Part shown: positions 1-6,123 of the stretch, one piece after another
Position numbering within the stretch: the first letter of the stretch is position 1
How the letters are laid out: every line of letters starts with the position of its first letter
From: Gammaproteobacteria bacterium
Lineage (GTDB): Bacteria > Pseudomonadota > Gammaproteobacteria > SZUA-229
Length of the DNA stretch: 11,696 bases
Direction of reading: 5' to 3'
NCBI GenBank assembly: GCA_026197015.1
Contig: JAPHRB010000106.1
Location: forward strand, 1 to 11,696
Program-made: the position numbers and the translations under genes
The notes under the pieces: generated by a model
Told to the model about the DNA's origin: nothing
The model's database searches: none
The model's input: the letters and a program-made list of their open reading frames with translations, nothing else

Positions 1-1
1 G

Positions 2-361
2 AAAGCAGCAGCAGCAGCAAAGAAAAAAGCAGCAGTCGCTAAAAAGAAAGCAGCAGCAGCTAAACGCAAAATATTAGCAGCAAAGAAAAAAGAAGCAGCA
101 ATTAAGAAAAAAGCCGCAGCTGTAAAAGCAGCAGCAGCTAAAAAAGCGATTAAAGACCAGATAGCAGCTGTTAAAGCAGAGTTGGCTGCAGCACGTGTAG
201 AGCTAAGTACAGCTGCAAAACGTGAAGCGGCATTAATCAAAATGGCTGGTAATAAAGAAGCTGCAATCGCTAAGTTTGTTGAAAAGTGGACTAAGCAACA
301 GCTTGCTAAGATGGAAAAATCTCTAAAGCCTAAAAAACGCAAAGCAAAAAAGCGTAAATAA
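2..361 (+). CDS. Lysine/alanine-rich histone-H1-like protein, C-terminal part (5' end outside window)
   Basis: An open frame runs from the window edge to a TAA at 359-361, giving the last 119 residues of a protein. The first 50 or so residues are almost only Ala and Lys in alternating blocks (AAAAAKKKAA, AAAAKRK, AAKKKEAA), partly as a 63-bp in-frame DNA repeat. A helical, charged stretch follows (DQIAAVKAELAAARVEL, then KREAALIKMAGNKEAAIAKF), and the protein ends in a very basic tail, KPKKRKAKKRK. Such composition is typical of bacterial histone-H1-like or AlgP-like nucleoid proteins that bind DNA without sequence specificity, but composition is the only basis for that name. The helical segment could be a coiled coil or oligomerisation unit. 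The reading frame is secure because it is open throughout and ends just before a strong terminator. The exact family and the N-terminal domain cannot be seen. No start codon for this gene lies in the window. Confidence 0.75.
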   Translation, partial: KAAAAAKKKAAVAKKKAAAAKRKILAAKKKEAAIKKKAAAVKAAAAKKAIKDQIAAVKAELAAARVELSTAAKREAALIKMAGNKEAAIAKFVEKWTKQQLAKMEKSLKPKKRKAKKRK

Positions 362-394
362 GCTATTTGAGCTAATAGATTAGCAATAATCTAT

Positions 395-431
395 AAAAAA
401 AGGCCACATCCGTAAGGGTGTGGCTTTTTTT
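395..431 (+). terminator. Bidirectional rho-independent terminator
   Basis: A 9-bp stem (403-411 with 416-424, one G-T wobble) closes a GTAA tetraloop at 412-415. It is followed by seven T (425-431) and preceded by seven A (395-401). It lies 34 bp after the stop of the lysine/alanine-rich gene. The A-run on the other side means the same hairpin can also stop transcripts arriving on the minus strand from moeA, whose stop codon is about 200 bp away. The structure is read directly from the sequence. Confidence 0.93.
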
Positions 432-463
432 GTGTCTATTTAATTACATGTGATGATTATTAG

Positions 464-580
464 CAGAAAAAGAAAACGCACGCAAATAAACGCAAATGGG
501 TAATATGCGCCTGCGGCGCATTAAGTAATTAGCTTTTATTGGCGTTCATTCGCGTTTATTTGCGTTTTCTTTTTATTCTG
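464..580. repeat. Imperfect inverted repeat with CGC-AAATAAA-CGC arms
   Basis: The left arm (464-500) and right arm (541-580) are inverted copies. Both read AAAAAGAAAACGC, then CAAATAAACGC or AAATAAACGC, then AATG, when the right arm is taken on the minus strand. The left arm has an extra ACG triplet after the first CGC. Between the arms is a GC-rich hairpin (505-511 with 515-521, loop TGC). The arms contain the periodic GCGTTCATT/GCGTTTATT motif that I recall as a dispersed intergenic repeat in many environmental bacteria; that recollection is not checked here. No open frame is present, so the element is most likely a non-autonomous palindromic repeat. A bidirectional transcript-end structure is an alternative. 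Confidence 0.7.
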
Positions 581-633
581 AAATTTAAAAATACGCCAAA
601 GAGTATTAAATCAGGTTTTCACCCATGAATGAT

Positions 634-1890
634 CTATATCAATTCATTAAAAGGCTGTACTTCAACCATTTCACCCACTTCAATATCACCTGATTCGCGT
701 TCCAAAACGATAAAACAGTTCGCTTTTGCCATTGAACTCAACATATGAGAGCCCTGAACACCTGTGGTATCAACAATTAACTGTCCATTTTCATCATTTG
801 ACATAATTCCACGTTGAAAATCTTTTCTGCCGGGATGTTTTTTGAGTTTAGAAATACATTTAGCCCGTAATTTAAGCGGGGTACTTAATGTTTCACCCTC
901 TAATAAACGTAAACTGGGTTGCACGAATTGATAGAAAGTGACCATGGCTGAAACCGGGTTACCGGGTAACCCAAAAAATATAGTGTCATTAATATGACCA
1001 AAAGCTAAAGGTTTTCCAGGTTTCATGGCTATTTTCCAGAAACCGACTTTACCAATTTCATCTAAAATGATTTTAATGAAATCAGCTTCTCCAACAGAGG
1101 CACCACCAGAAGTAATAACTAAATCAGCAATATTTGCTGCCTCTTTTAGTGTTAGCTCAATTTCTTCTTTTATATCGGGTACTACACCCATATCAATGCA
1201 TTCAACATCCATTTTTTGTAACATACCAAACAATATATAACGGTTGCTGTCATAAATATCGCCTGGTTCAAGGTGTTGGCCAACGCCTTTCAATTCATCA
1301 CCGGTAGAAAAGAAGGCGACTACAGGTTTTCTTATTACTTTAAATTCTGTCACGCCAACAGAAGCGAGTAATCCTAATTTTGCCGGTGATAACCGTTCAC
1401 CCGCTTTAATAATCGTATCACCGGTAAAAAAATCATCACCCGGGTTACGTACATTCTGCATGGCTTTGTGTGTATTGCCAATTTTTATAAAACTGCCGTC
1501 TACTTCAGCATGTTCTTGCATAACCACGGTATCGGCACCTTCAGGTACAACTGCACCTGTCATAATTCGTACAGCTTCGCCTGATTTTAGTTTTCCCTCA
1601 AAAGGAGCACCTGCAAAAGATTTACCAATTACGTTTAATTTTTTGTCACCCGTTTGAGGGATGTCTGATGCATTAATAGCATAACCATCCATTGCTGAAT
1701 TAATAAATGGGGGAACATCAAGAGGTGATGTGACATCTTCTGCCAAAATATAACCAGCAGCTTCGCGAATAGTGACGTTTTTTTTGCCTTTAATCGGTTT
1801 TATGCTTTGTTTAATTTGTTCAAATGCCTGTTCGAAACTAAGTGAGTTAGGATCAAATTCATCGTTACACGAGCTCTGTTTTTTTATCAT
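634..1890 (-). CDS. moeA: Molybdopterin molybdotransferase MoeA
   Basis: This cytoplasmic enzyme of molybdenum cofactor biosynthesis inserts molybdate into adenylylated molybdopterin (MPT-AMP) to give active Mo-molybdopterin. The 418 residues fit the usual length of about 410. Visible family motifs are PPFINSAMDGYA (60-71), TGAVVPEGADTVV (111-123), STGDEL (195-200), GDIYDSN (210-216), TSGGASVGEAD (260-270), KPGKPLAFG (290-298) and GLPGNPVSA (307-315). These cover the linker, the MogA-like molybdopterin-binding domain and the start of the C-terminal domain. The GGASVGEAD and PGNP elements mark the active site region. The start is fixed: the upstream frame holds no other start codon before a stop. 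Only a weak AAGAAGA-like ribosome site precedes it. It lies 35 bp after mobB on the same strand and is probably the last gene of a mobA-mobB-moeA operon. Its transcript may end at the bidirectional hairpin at 395-431. Confidence 0.97.
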   Translation of the reverse strand: MIKKQSSCNDEFDPNSLSFEQAFEQIKQSIKPIKGKKNVTIREAAGYILAEDVTSPLDVPPFINSAMDGYAINASDIPQTGDKKLNVIGKSFAGAPFEGKLKSGEAVRIMTGAVVPEGADTVVMQEHAEVDGSFIKIGNTHKAMQNVRNPGDDFFTGDTIIKAGERLSPAKLGLLASVGVTEFKVIRKPVVAFFSTGDELKGVGQHLEPGDIYDSNRYILFGMLQKMDVECIDMGVVPDIKEEIELTLKEAANIADLVITSGGASVGEADFIKIILDEIGKVGFWKIAMKPGKPLAFGHINDTIFFGLPGNPVSAMVTFYQFVQPSLRLLEGETLSTPLKLRAKCISKLKKHPGRKDFQRGIMSNDENGQLIVDTTGVQGSHMLSSMAKANCFIVLERESGDIEVGEMVEVQPFNELI

Positions 1891-1925
1891 AGTTAGGTCT
1901 TCTTGTAGAAATTTATTTTATAAAG

Positions 1926-2486
1926 TTAGAGGGTTTTACTCTGCTTGCTATATTGAACAACGAAGTCTGCAATGCTTTTTATATTATTTAGATTAAGTTG
2001 TGTTAAGTCGGTTTGTTGAAATGCCTGCGTTTTATCATGGGCAATGGCGATAATATTGCTATCACCGGGGTACATCAATGGTTTGCCTGTCGATTCTCTG
2101 TGTAATTCAATTTTATTGAATGGCCATTTTTTAAAACCTTCTACCAGAACCATATCAACGGTGTTTGCAGGGATGTGTTTTAATATTTCCTGTAACGTAG
2201 GCTCTGCTTCTACGTCATGTTCAATGGATATAACTGTTCTTACACTGGAACAGATTAACATGGGAACGGCTCCGGCTTTACGTAACTCATAACTGTCTTT
2301 GCCTGGCGTATCCATCTCAAAATTATGATGTGCATGTTTAATAACAGCAATGCGCATACCGCGTTTTTTTAATTCGGGTATAAGTTTAAGCAATAAGGTT
2401 GTTTTTCCGGTTCCACTGTAAGCAGCGAACCCTAAAAGAGGTTTTTCATAGGTGATTTGATCATTTGAGGTTGTTTGCGTCGACAT
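1926..2486 (-). CDS. mobB: Molybdopterin-guanine dinucleotide biosynthesis adapter MobB
   Basis: This is a P-loop GTPase that assists MobA in making the bis-molybdopterin guanine dinucleotide cofactor. In E. coli it is not essential and is thought to deliver nucleotide or bind molybdopterin. The 186-residue protein carries a Walker A motif, AYSGTGKTT, at residues 22-30. The MobB-specific block IKHAHHNFEMDTPGKDSYEL is at 49-68, and LVEGFK is at 114-119, where the Glu is in the Walker B region. The first 16 residues extend beyond the E. coli start. The ATG shares its A with the TAA stop of mobA (TAATG, 2484-2488), a layout that usually means translational coupling. A GGAAG ribosome site inside the end of mobA (2497-2501) supports this start. 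It sits between mobA and moeA on the same strand. The assignment is secure from motifs and context. Confidence 0.96.
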   Translation of the reverse strand: MSTQTTSNDQITYEKPLLGFAAYSGTGKTTLLLKLIPELKKRGMRIAVIKHAHHNFEMDTPGKDSYELRKAGAVPMLICSSVRTVISIEHDVEAEPTLQEILKHIPANTVDMVLVEGFKKWPFNKIELHRESTGKPLMYPGDSNIIAIAHDKTQAFQQTDLTQLNLNNIKSIADFVVQYSKQSKTL

Positions 2487-3079
2487 TAGTTCATATCTTC
2501 CGGACGATTGAAATTTTTAAAGCGATTATGTTGTGATGAAAAATCACAGACTGCAGGGTCTATCATAGAGATAAAATCATGAACTTTACGTCGACCCTGT
2601 TGTAAAAAAGTATTTAACAGTGCTTTATGTTGACATGATAATAATGAAAACAGAGGTTGTAGTCTGTCTCCATCATGGCATATTGCAGATTCTTTTTTCT
2701 GTATGTGTAAACATTGCCAAAGATGATTAAAAAGCTTCTCAGGGGGGGCAGGCGTGTCGCAGGGTAGACAAAGCAAATATGGGGTAGAACATATGTGCAT
2801 TGCACTAGAAATACCCGCTAGCGGCCCCTGATAGTCGTCTTGAAAATTATTAACGGCATCATTAACAATATTTTTCGCATATTTTTTATATATATTGAGG
2901 TTTCTGTTAGCGCTGATAATGATTTTATCTGCTGGCACATCTATAGTGTTAATAATATTCTCAATCATAGGTTTACCTTGCCACAACATTAAACCTTTGT
3001 CGGCCCCCTTCATTCTTTGTCCTCGACCACCGGCTAGAATTAAATAAGTGACTTGATTAGATGAGTTCGTGTCGGACAT
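2486..3079 (-). CDS. mobA: Molybdenum cofactor guanylyltransferase MobA
   Basis: MobA transfers GMP from GTP to Mo-molybdopterin, producing the guanine dinucleotide form needed by DMSO-reductase-family enzymes such as nitrate reductase or formate dehydrogenase. The 197 residues match the family length. The N-terminal nucleotide-binding signature LAGGRGQRMKGADKGL spans residues 15-30 and ends in the conserved DKG. PLAGI is at 86-90. LPCDTP at 105-110 carries the metal-binding Asp108. The C-terminal NFNRPEDMN (189-197) corresponds to the NINTPEDL-type end of the family. It is the first gene of the minus-strand operon and overlaps mobB by one base. No strong Shine-Dalgarno sequence is visible; only an AGG lies about 13 bases before the ATG. 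Its promoter should lie in 3080-3232, but I cannot pick a convincing one on this strand. The presence of MobA implies that the organism has at least one bis-MGD molybdoenzyme elsewhere. Confidence 0.96.
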   Translation of the reverse strand: MSDTNSSNQVTYLILAGGRGQRMKGADKGLMLWQGKPMIENIINTIDVPADKIIISANRNLNIYKKYAKNIVNDAVNNFQDDYQGPLAGISSAMHICSTPYLLCLPCDTPAPPEKLFNHLWQCLHIQKKESAICHDGDRLQPLFSLLSCQHKALLNTFLQQGRRKVHDFISMIDPAVCDFSSQHNRFKNFNRPEDMN

Positions 3080-3131
3080 AGATCTATGTTGCCTGTATAT
3101 TAGTTCTAGATATTGGTTGTGGATATTGAAT

Positions 3132-3160
3132 CCAGTCTGAAATTAAAATACTTTCAGTCT
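3132..3160. promoter_or_regulatory. Repeated CAGTCT boxes and small inverted repeat upstream of xerD
   Basis: CAGTCT occurs at 3133-3138 and 3155-3160, exactly 22 bp (about two helical turns) apart. The two boxes flank an exact inverted repeat, CTGAAA (3137-3142) and TTTCAG (3152-3157). The second box ends four bases before the putative -35 element of xerD. The spacing and position suit a protein-binding site in the mobA/xerD divergent region, but no regulator can be named and chance is possible. Confidence 0.25.
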
Positions 3161-3163
3161 AAT

Positions 3164-3192
3164 CTGACAGTAGATTTAAGTTTTATTATATA
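3164..3192 (+). promoter_or_regulatory. Putative sigma-70 promoter for xerD
   Basis: CTGACA at 3164-3169 (five of six -35 consensus bases) is followed after a 17-bp spacer by TATATA at 3187-3192 (four of six -10 consensus bases). A start of transcription near 3199 would leave a leader of about 34 bases before the xerD ATG. The remainder of this 153-bp divergent region shows no gene. Confidence 0.5.
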
Positions 3193-3232
3193 TCAATATA
3201 CAACCTGAAATTTTCACTTCATAGTATTTTAA

Positions 3233-4153
3233 ATGGCTATAGTTGACCAATTACCCACTGCTGAACAGTCTGTTATCGAACGATTTCTTGATGTGTTATG
3301 GATGGAAAGAGGTCTGAGCCAGAACACATTATCTGCATATAGAAATGATCTGTCGAATCTGGCGTTATGGTTATATGAAAATAATAGTAATTTACTGGGT
3401 GCATCTCAAATGAGTTGCCAGTCTTTTCTTGCCTTTAGATATGAGCAAGGCAGCAAAAATCGTAGTGCAGCTCGATTATTGTCATCGATGCGACGTTTTT
3501 ATGGTTGGTTGTTGCGAGAGAAAAAAATACAAATTGATCCTGTTGCTTTAATTGAAGCCCCAAAACCGGAGCAGCCATTACCTAAAACCCTGACGGAGCG
3601 TCAAATTGAAGATCTGTTAAATGCACCGGACCTGAATTCTGACCTGGGTTTAAGAGATAAAGCCATGTTGGAAACAATTTATGCGACAGGTTTAAGGGTG
3701 AGTGAGTTGATTGGCCTGGAATTTTCACAGGTTTCATTAGATCCAGGGGTTGTCCGTGTGATGGGCAAGGGCGGAAAAGAGCGTCTGGTACCATTGGGGG
3801 AAGAAGCGATAGCGTGTTTACATACCTATATAAATCAGGCAAGGGTCGTATTAATGGCTCAACACCCATCATGTAATGCCTTATTTGTGACTCGCAGGGG
3901 TAAAAGTATGAGTCGTCAGGCTTTCTGGTATTTAATTAAGCGATATGCTTTATTGGCGAATATTGATACTGAAATTTTATCGCCTCATACTTTACGACAT
4001 GCTTTTGCTACACATCTGTTAAACCATGGTGCTGATTTAAGAGTGGTGCAAATGTTGCTGGGGCACAGCGATATATCAACTACGCAAATTTATACTCATG
4101 TGGCGAATCAGCGGTTACAGCAGCTTTATCAGCAGCATCACCCGCGTGCCTGA
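3233..4153 (+). CDS. xerD: Site-specific tyrosine recombinase XerD
   Basis: XerD acts with XerC at the chromosomal dif site to resolve chromosome dimers, under control of the FtsK translocase. The protein is 306 residues (E. coli XerD has 298), with an N-terminal SAM-like DNA-binding domain (about 10-100) and a C-terminal catalytic domain. All catalytic residues are present: Arg155 (ATGLRVSEL), Lys179 (MGKGGKER), His252 and Arg255 (PHTLRHAFA), His278 (LLGHSD) and the nucleophile Tyr287 (QIYTHV). The C-terminal tail LYQQHHPRA matches enterobacterial XerD rather than XerC. The start is fixed by a TAA immediately before the ATG, yet no Shine-Dalgarno sequence is visible. The gene diverges from mobA and is followed after 130 bp by dsbC, as in the xerD-dsbC pair of E. 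coli. No phage or integron features surround it, so it is the housekeeping enzyme. Confidence 0.97.
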   Translation: MAIVDQLPTAEQSVIERFLDVLWMERGLSQNTLSAYRNDLSNLALWLYENNSNLLGASQMSCQSFLAFRYEQGSKNRSAARLLSSMRRFYGWLLREKKIQIDPVALIEAPKPEQPLPKTLTERQIEDLLNAPDLNSDLGLRDKAMLETIYATGLRVSELIGLEFSQVSLDPGVVRVMGKGGKERLVPLGEEAIACLHTYINQARVVLMAQHPSCNALFVTRRGKSMSRQAFWYLIKRYALLANIDTEILSPHTLRHAFATHLLNHGADLRVVQMLLGHSDISTTQIYTHVANQRLQQLYQQHHPRA

Positions 4154-4230
4154 CAGGTGAAATGTAAGAGGACTATTTAAGATTTATTATTAAATTAATC
4201 TAAAATGAGTATTTTATGCTCGGAATTAAT

Positions 4231-4236
4231 TATACT
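4231..4236 (+). promoter_or_regulatory. Possible -10 element for dsbC
   Basis: TATACT (five of six -10 consensus bases) lies 47 bp before the dsbC ATG in the 130-bp gap after xerD. No recognisable -35 sequence occurs at 16-18 bp upstream, so this is a weak proposal. dsbC may instead be read through from xerD, because no terminator is visible between them. Confidence 0.25.
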
Positions 4237-4283
4237 TCCCCCTGTCTATGTATACAGATCACATTAATATTGAGAATTAATCT

Positions 4284-5009
4284 ATGAAATTACTACTAAA
4301 ATCAGGCCTGTTATTAATAACAATGGTACTTGGGGCTGTGTCGGCGGTTCATGCAAATGAGGCTGAAATAAAAGAATTAAAAGAAAATATAAGCAAACGT
4401 TTACCGCCAAACACCGCGTTATCAGTGAAAACGACACCTGTTAAAGGTGTATATGAAATTATGGCGGGCGGTCAGATTATGTATGCAGATAAGGATGCTC
4501 GTTACATATTTGATGGTGATTTGATTGACTTGAAAACTAAGAAAAATATCACTGAAGATACCCGTGGTATTGTGCGCTTAAGTGCCCTGGAGAAGCTGGG
4601 CGAGAAAAACATGTTAGTGTATACACCTAAGGGTAAGGTTGAACATACGATTACAATATTTACCGATATATATTGCCCATACTGCAGGAAACTGCATAAT
4701 GAAATGGCTGATTACATGAGTAATGGTGTAAAAGTGCGTTATATCTTTGTGCCATTTAAAGGCCCTAAAAGTGTGCAAGCATCAGTTTCTGTATGGTGTG
4801 CCGATGATAAAAACAAAGCCATGGATCTGGCTAAAGGCGGAAAAGAGATTGAGAAGAAGAACTGCGATAATCCGATTAGTCAGCACCAGGCGCTGGCTAC
4901 TGAAATTGGTATAAGAGGTACACCTGCAATAATGCTTGAGTCTGGAACAATATTACCAGGATACGTACCCTCAGCTAAATTATTGCAACAGTTAAATACC
5001 CAGCTTTAA
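4284..5009 (+). CDS. dsbC: Periplasmic thiol:disulfide interchange protein DsbC
   Basis: DsbC is a periplasmic V-shaped dimer that reshuffles wrong disulfide bonds and is kept reduced by DsbD. The 241-residue precursor starts with a signal peptide: Lys2 and Lys6, a hydrophobic core, and a likely cleavage after AVHA at residue 24. An N-terminal dimerisation domain (about 25-90) and a linker helix precede the thioredoxin-fold domain. The active site is CPYC at 131-134, and the cis-proline motif is GTPAI with Pro214. Cys172 and Cys194 correspond to the second, structural disulfide pair of E. coli DsbC. The CPYC motif differs from the CGYC of E. coli by one residue. An in-frame TAA two codons upstream fixes the start; only a weak GAGA stands in the ribosome-site position. 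It follows xerD. In E. coli recJ comes next, but here the next gene is the convergent cnoX. Confidence 0.96.
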   Translation: MKLLLKSGLLLITMVLGAVSAVHANEAEIKELKENISKRLPPNTALSVKTTPVKGVYEIMAGGQIMYADKDARYIFDGDLIDLKTKKNITEDTRGIVRLSALEKLGEKNMLVYTPKGKVEHTITIFTDIYCPYCRKLHNEMADYMSNGVKVRYIFVPFKGPKSVQASVSVWCADDKNKAMDLAKGGKEIEKKNCDNPISQHQALATEIGIRGTPAIMLESGTILPGYVPSAKLLQQLNTQL

Positions 5010-5035
5010 AATAACCTCTGTTATGTAACATCTTT

Positions 5036-5062
5036 ATCGGGGAAAGCTGCACAGTCCCCGAT
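5036..5062. repeat. Perfect 8-bp hairpin after dsbC
   Basis: ATCGGGGA at 5036-5043 pairs exactly with TCCCCGAT at 5055-5062 around an 11-base loop, starting 26 bp after the dsbC stop. No T-run follows on either strand, so it is not a standard intrinsic terminator. It could stabilise the 3' end of the dsbC message. Confidence 0.5.
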
Positions 5063-5119
5063 GGAGATGCGGCTGAAAAGTGTAATCTCTTTCAGTTCAT
5101 GACAATCTATCGTTTGTCT

Positions 5120-5145
5120 CATTCCCACGCTCCCGCGTGGGAATG
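5120..5145. repeat. REP-like palindrome (ATTCCCACGC / GCGTGGGAAT)
   Basis: An exact 11-bp stem (5120-5130 with 5135-5145) encloses a TCCC loop in the gap between convergent dsbC and cnoX, 19 bp from the cnoX stop. I recall this ATTCCCACGC...GCGTGGGAATGCAT palindrome as a recurrent intergenic repeat in many proteobacteria. Its copy number in this genome cannot be judged from one window. It may also act as an mRNA 3'-end barrier for both genes. Confidence 0.7.
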
Positions 5146-5164
5146 CATACAGCACCTTGGCTTA

Positions 5165-6028
5165 TTAATGCATGGCATTAAACATCTTACGTCGGAATTT
5201 GCCTACCAGTGGGTGTTCATCTCCTAAAAGACCAAATGTAGCAAGCAGTGATTTTTTAACCGCGCCATTCTGAAACTGGTTATCCCTGGTTAATATATAA
5301 ATTAGATGTTCTAGCCCTGTTTCGTAGTTATCCTTGTTAATTAGTTGTATTGCTAGTTGATAACGTGACAAATGATCATCTGGCGTTTCGTCTAATATTT
5401 TTTCAAGCTCACTTATATCAGGTGCATTTTCTGTCACCAGTGCCAGCTCAATTTTATTTAATAAACTAATGACCTGTGCATTTTCACGATCTGCCAGGCT
5501 AAACTTGTTAAGTCGTTTTTGTGCTGAAGCATAATCTTTTTCACGGGCTTCCAGATGTGCAAGATCGATTTGGATAGTCTTATTATCAGGTGCTAAAGAT
5601 TCAGCTTTGAGTAATAAGGCTTTACCACCATCAAAGTCGCCTGACTGGATGATTTCAAATGCCTGATTACGTAAATTATCGGCCTCAGTGACTGAATGTT
5701 TGTCAATTAACTGCCTGATAGTGTCTTCTGGTTGTAATCCAGTGAACTGATCAACTACTTCTCCATTTTTAAATATAAGTACGCTAGGAATCGAGCGAAT
5801 TTGAAATTGCTGGCTTAATGATTGCTCGCTTTCGCTATTAACTTTGGCTAGCACAAACTGCCCATTAAGGTTGTTAGCAAGGTTTTCCAGGATAGGAATA
5901 AGCTGTTTACAGGGCTCACACCACTCAGCCCAGAAATCGACCAGGACAGGTGCTTTATAGGAATTTTCAATAACGCCCTGTTGAAAGTTCTGTTCTGTGG
6001 CATCAAAAATAAAAGCGGATGTAGTCAT
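5165..6028 (-). CDS. cnoX: Thioredoxin-TPR co-chaperone, CnoX/YbbN family
   Basis: The family combines holdase and redox activity: it protects proteins from oxidative aggregation and passes them to GroEL/ES and DnaK. The 287 residues match E. coli CnoX (284). A thioredoxin domain occupies about 1-110, with WAEWCEPC at 33-40 (Cys37, Cys40) and the cis-proline at RSIPSVL (Pro81). Residues from about 115 to the end form helical TPR-like repeats ending in the family's DEHPLVGKFRRKMF motif. E. coli CnoX has lost the first active-site cysteine (SxxC), whereas this protein keeps a full CxxC and could catalyse thiol-disulfide exchange, as reported for the Caulobacter protein. The start is fixed: a TGA lies four codons upstream with no other start between. 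The gene lies 95 bp after the AddA-like gene on the same strand and probably has its own promoter in that gap. It converges on dsbC. No signal peptide is present, so it is cytoplasmic. Confidence 0.93.
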   Translation of the reverse strand: MTTSAFIFDATEQNFQQGVIENSYKAPVLVDFWAEWCEPCKQLIPILENLANNLNGQFVLAKVNSESEQSLSQQFQIRSIPSVLIFKNGEVVDQFTGLQPEDTIRQLIDKHSVTEADNLRNQAFEIIQSGDFDGGKALLLKAESLAPDNKTIQIDLAHLEAREKDYASAQKRLNKFSLADRENAQVISLLNKIELALVTENAPDISELEKILDETPDDHLSRYQLAIQLINKDNYETGLEHLIYILTRDNQFQNGAVKKSLLATFGLLGDEHPLVGKFRRKMFNAMH

Positions 6029-6086
6029 TGTTTTTACTCAAATTTAAAAATTTCTGTTATGTGTTAATTATTACTGAAATGAAAAT

Positions 6087-6116
6087 ATTATACTTATTCG
6101 TTTTAAAGTCGTTTAA
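6087..6116 (-). promoter_or_regulatory. Putative promoter for cnoX
   Basis: On the minus strand a perfect TATAAT (6087-6092) is preceded, across an 18-bp spacer, by TTAAAC (6111-6116), which matches three of six -35 consensus bases. Transcription would start near 6080, about 50 bases before the cnoX ATG. It lies entirely within the gap between the AddA-like gene and cnoX, so cnoX can probably be expressed independently. Confidence 0.5.
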
Positions 6117-6123
6117 TGCTTTC

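Noticed and set aside
5..19. GCA trinucleotide run as a phase-variation tract
   Set aside because: A three-base unit keeps the reading frame when it changes length, so it alters alanine number rather than switching the gene off.
464..580. CRISPR-like array from the repeated CGCAAATAAA units
   Set aside because: The units are short, adjacent and inverted between arms, with no regular spacers and no cas genes.
3233..4153. Tyrosine recombinase as a sign of a phage, integron or genomic island
   Set aside because: The protein has XerD-specific sequence to its last residues, sits next to dsbC as in other gammaproteobacteria, and has no att site or tRNA nearby.
4154..4283. A dif or other Xer recombination site near xerD
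   Set aside because: No 28-bp site with two inverted 11-bp arms of the XerC/XerD type is visible here.
5036..5062. Intrinsic terminator for dsbC
   Set aside because: No T-run follows the stem on either strand.
5073..5095. CTGAAA/TTTCAG inverted repeat near dsbC as a second copy of the one upstream of xerD
   Set aside because: Only the six-base arms match; loop length and flanks differ, so chance is the simpler explanation.
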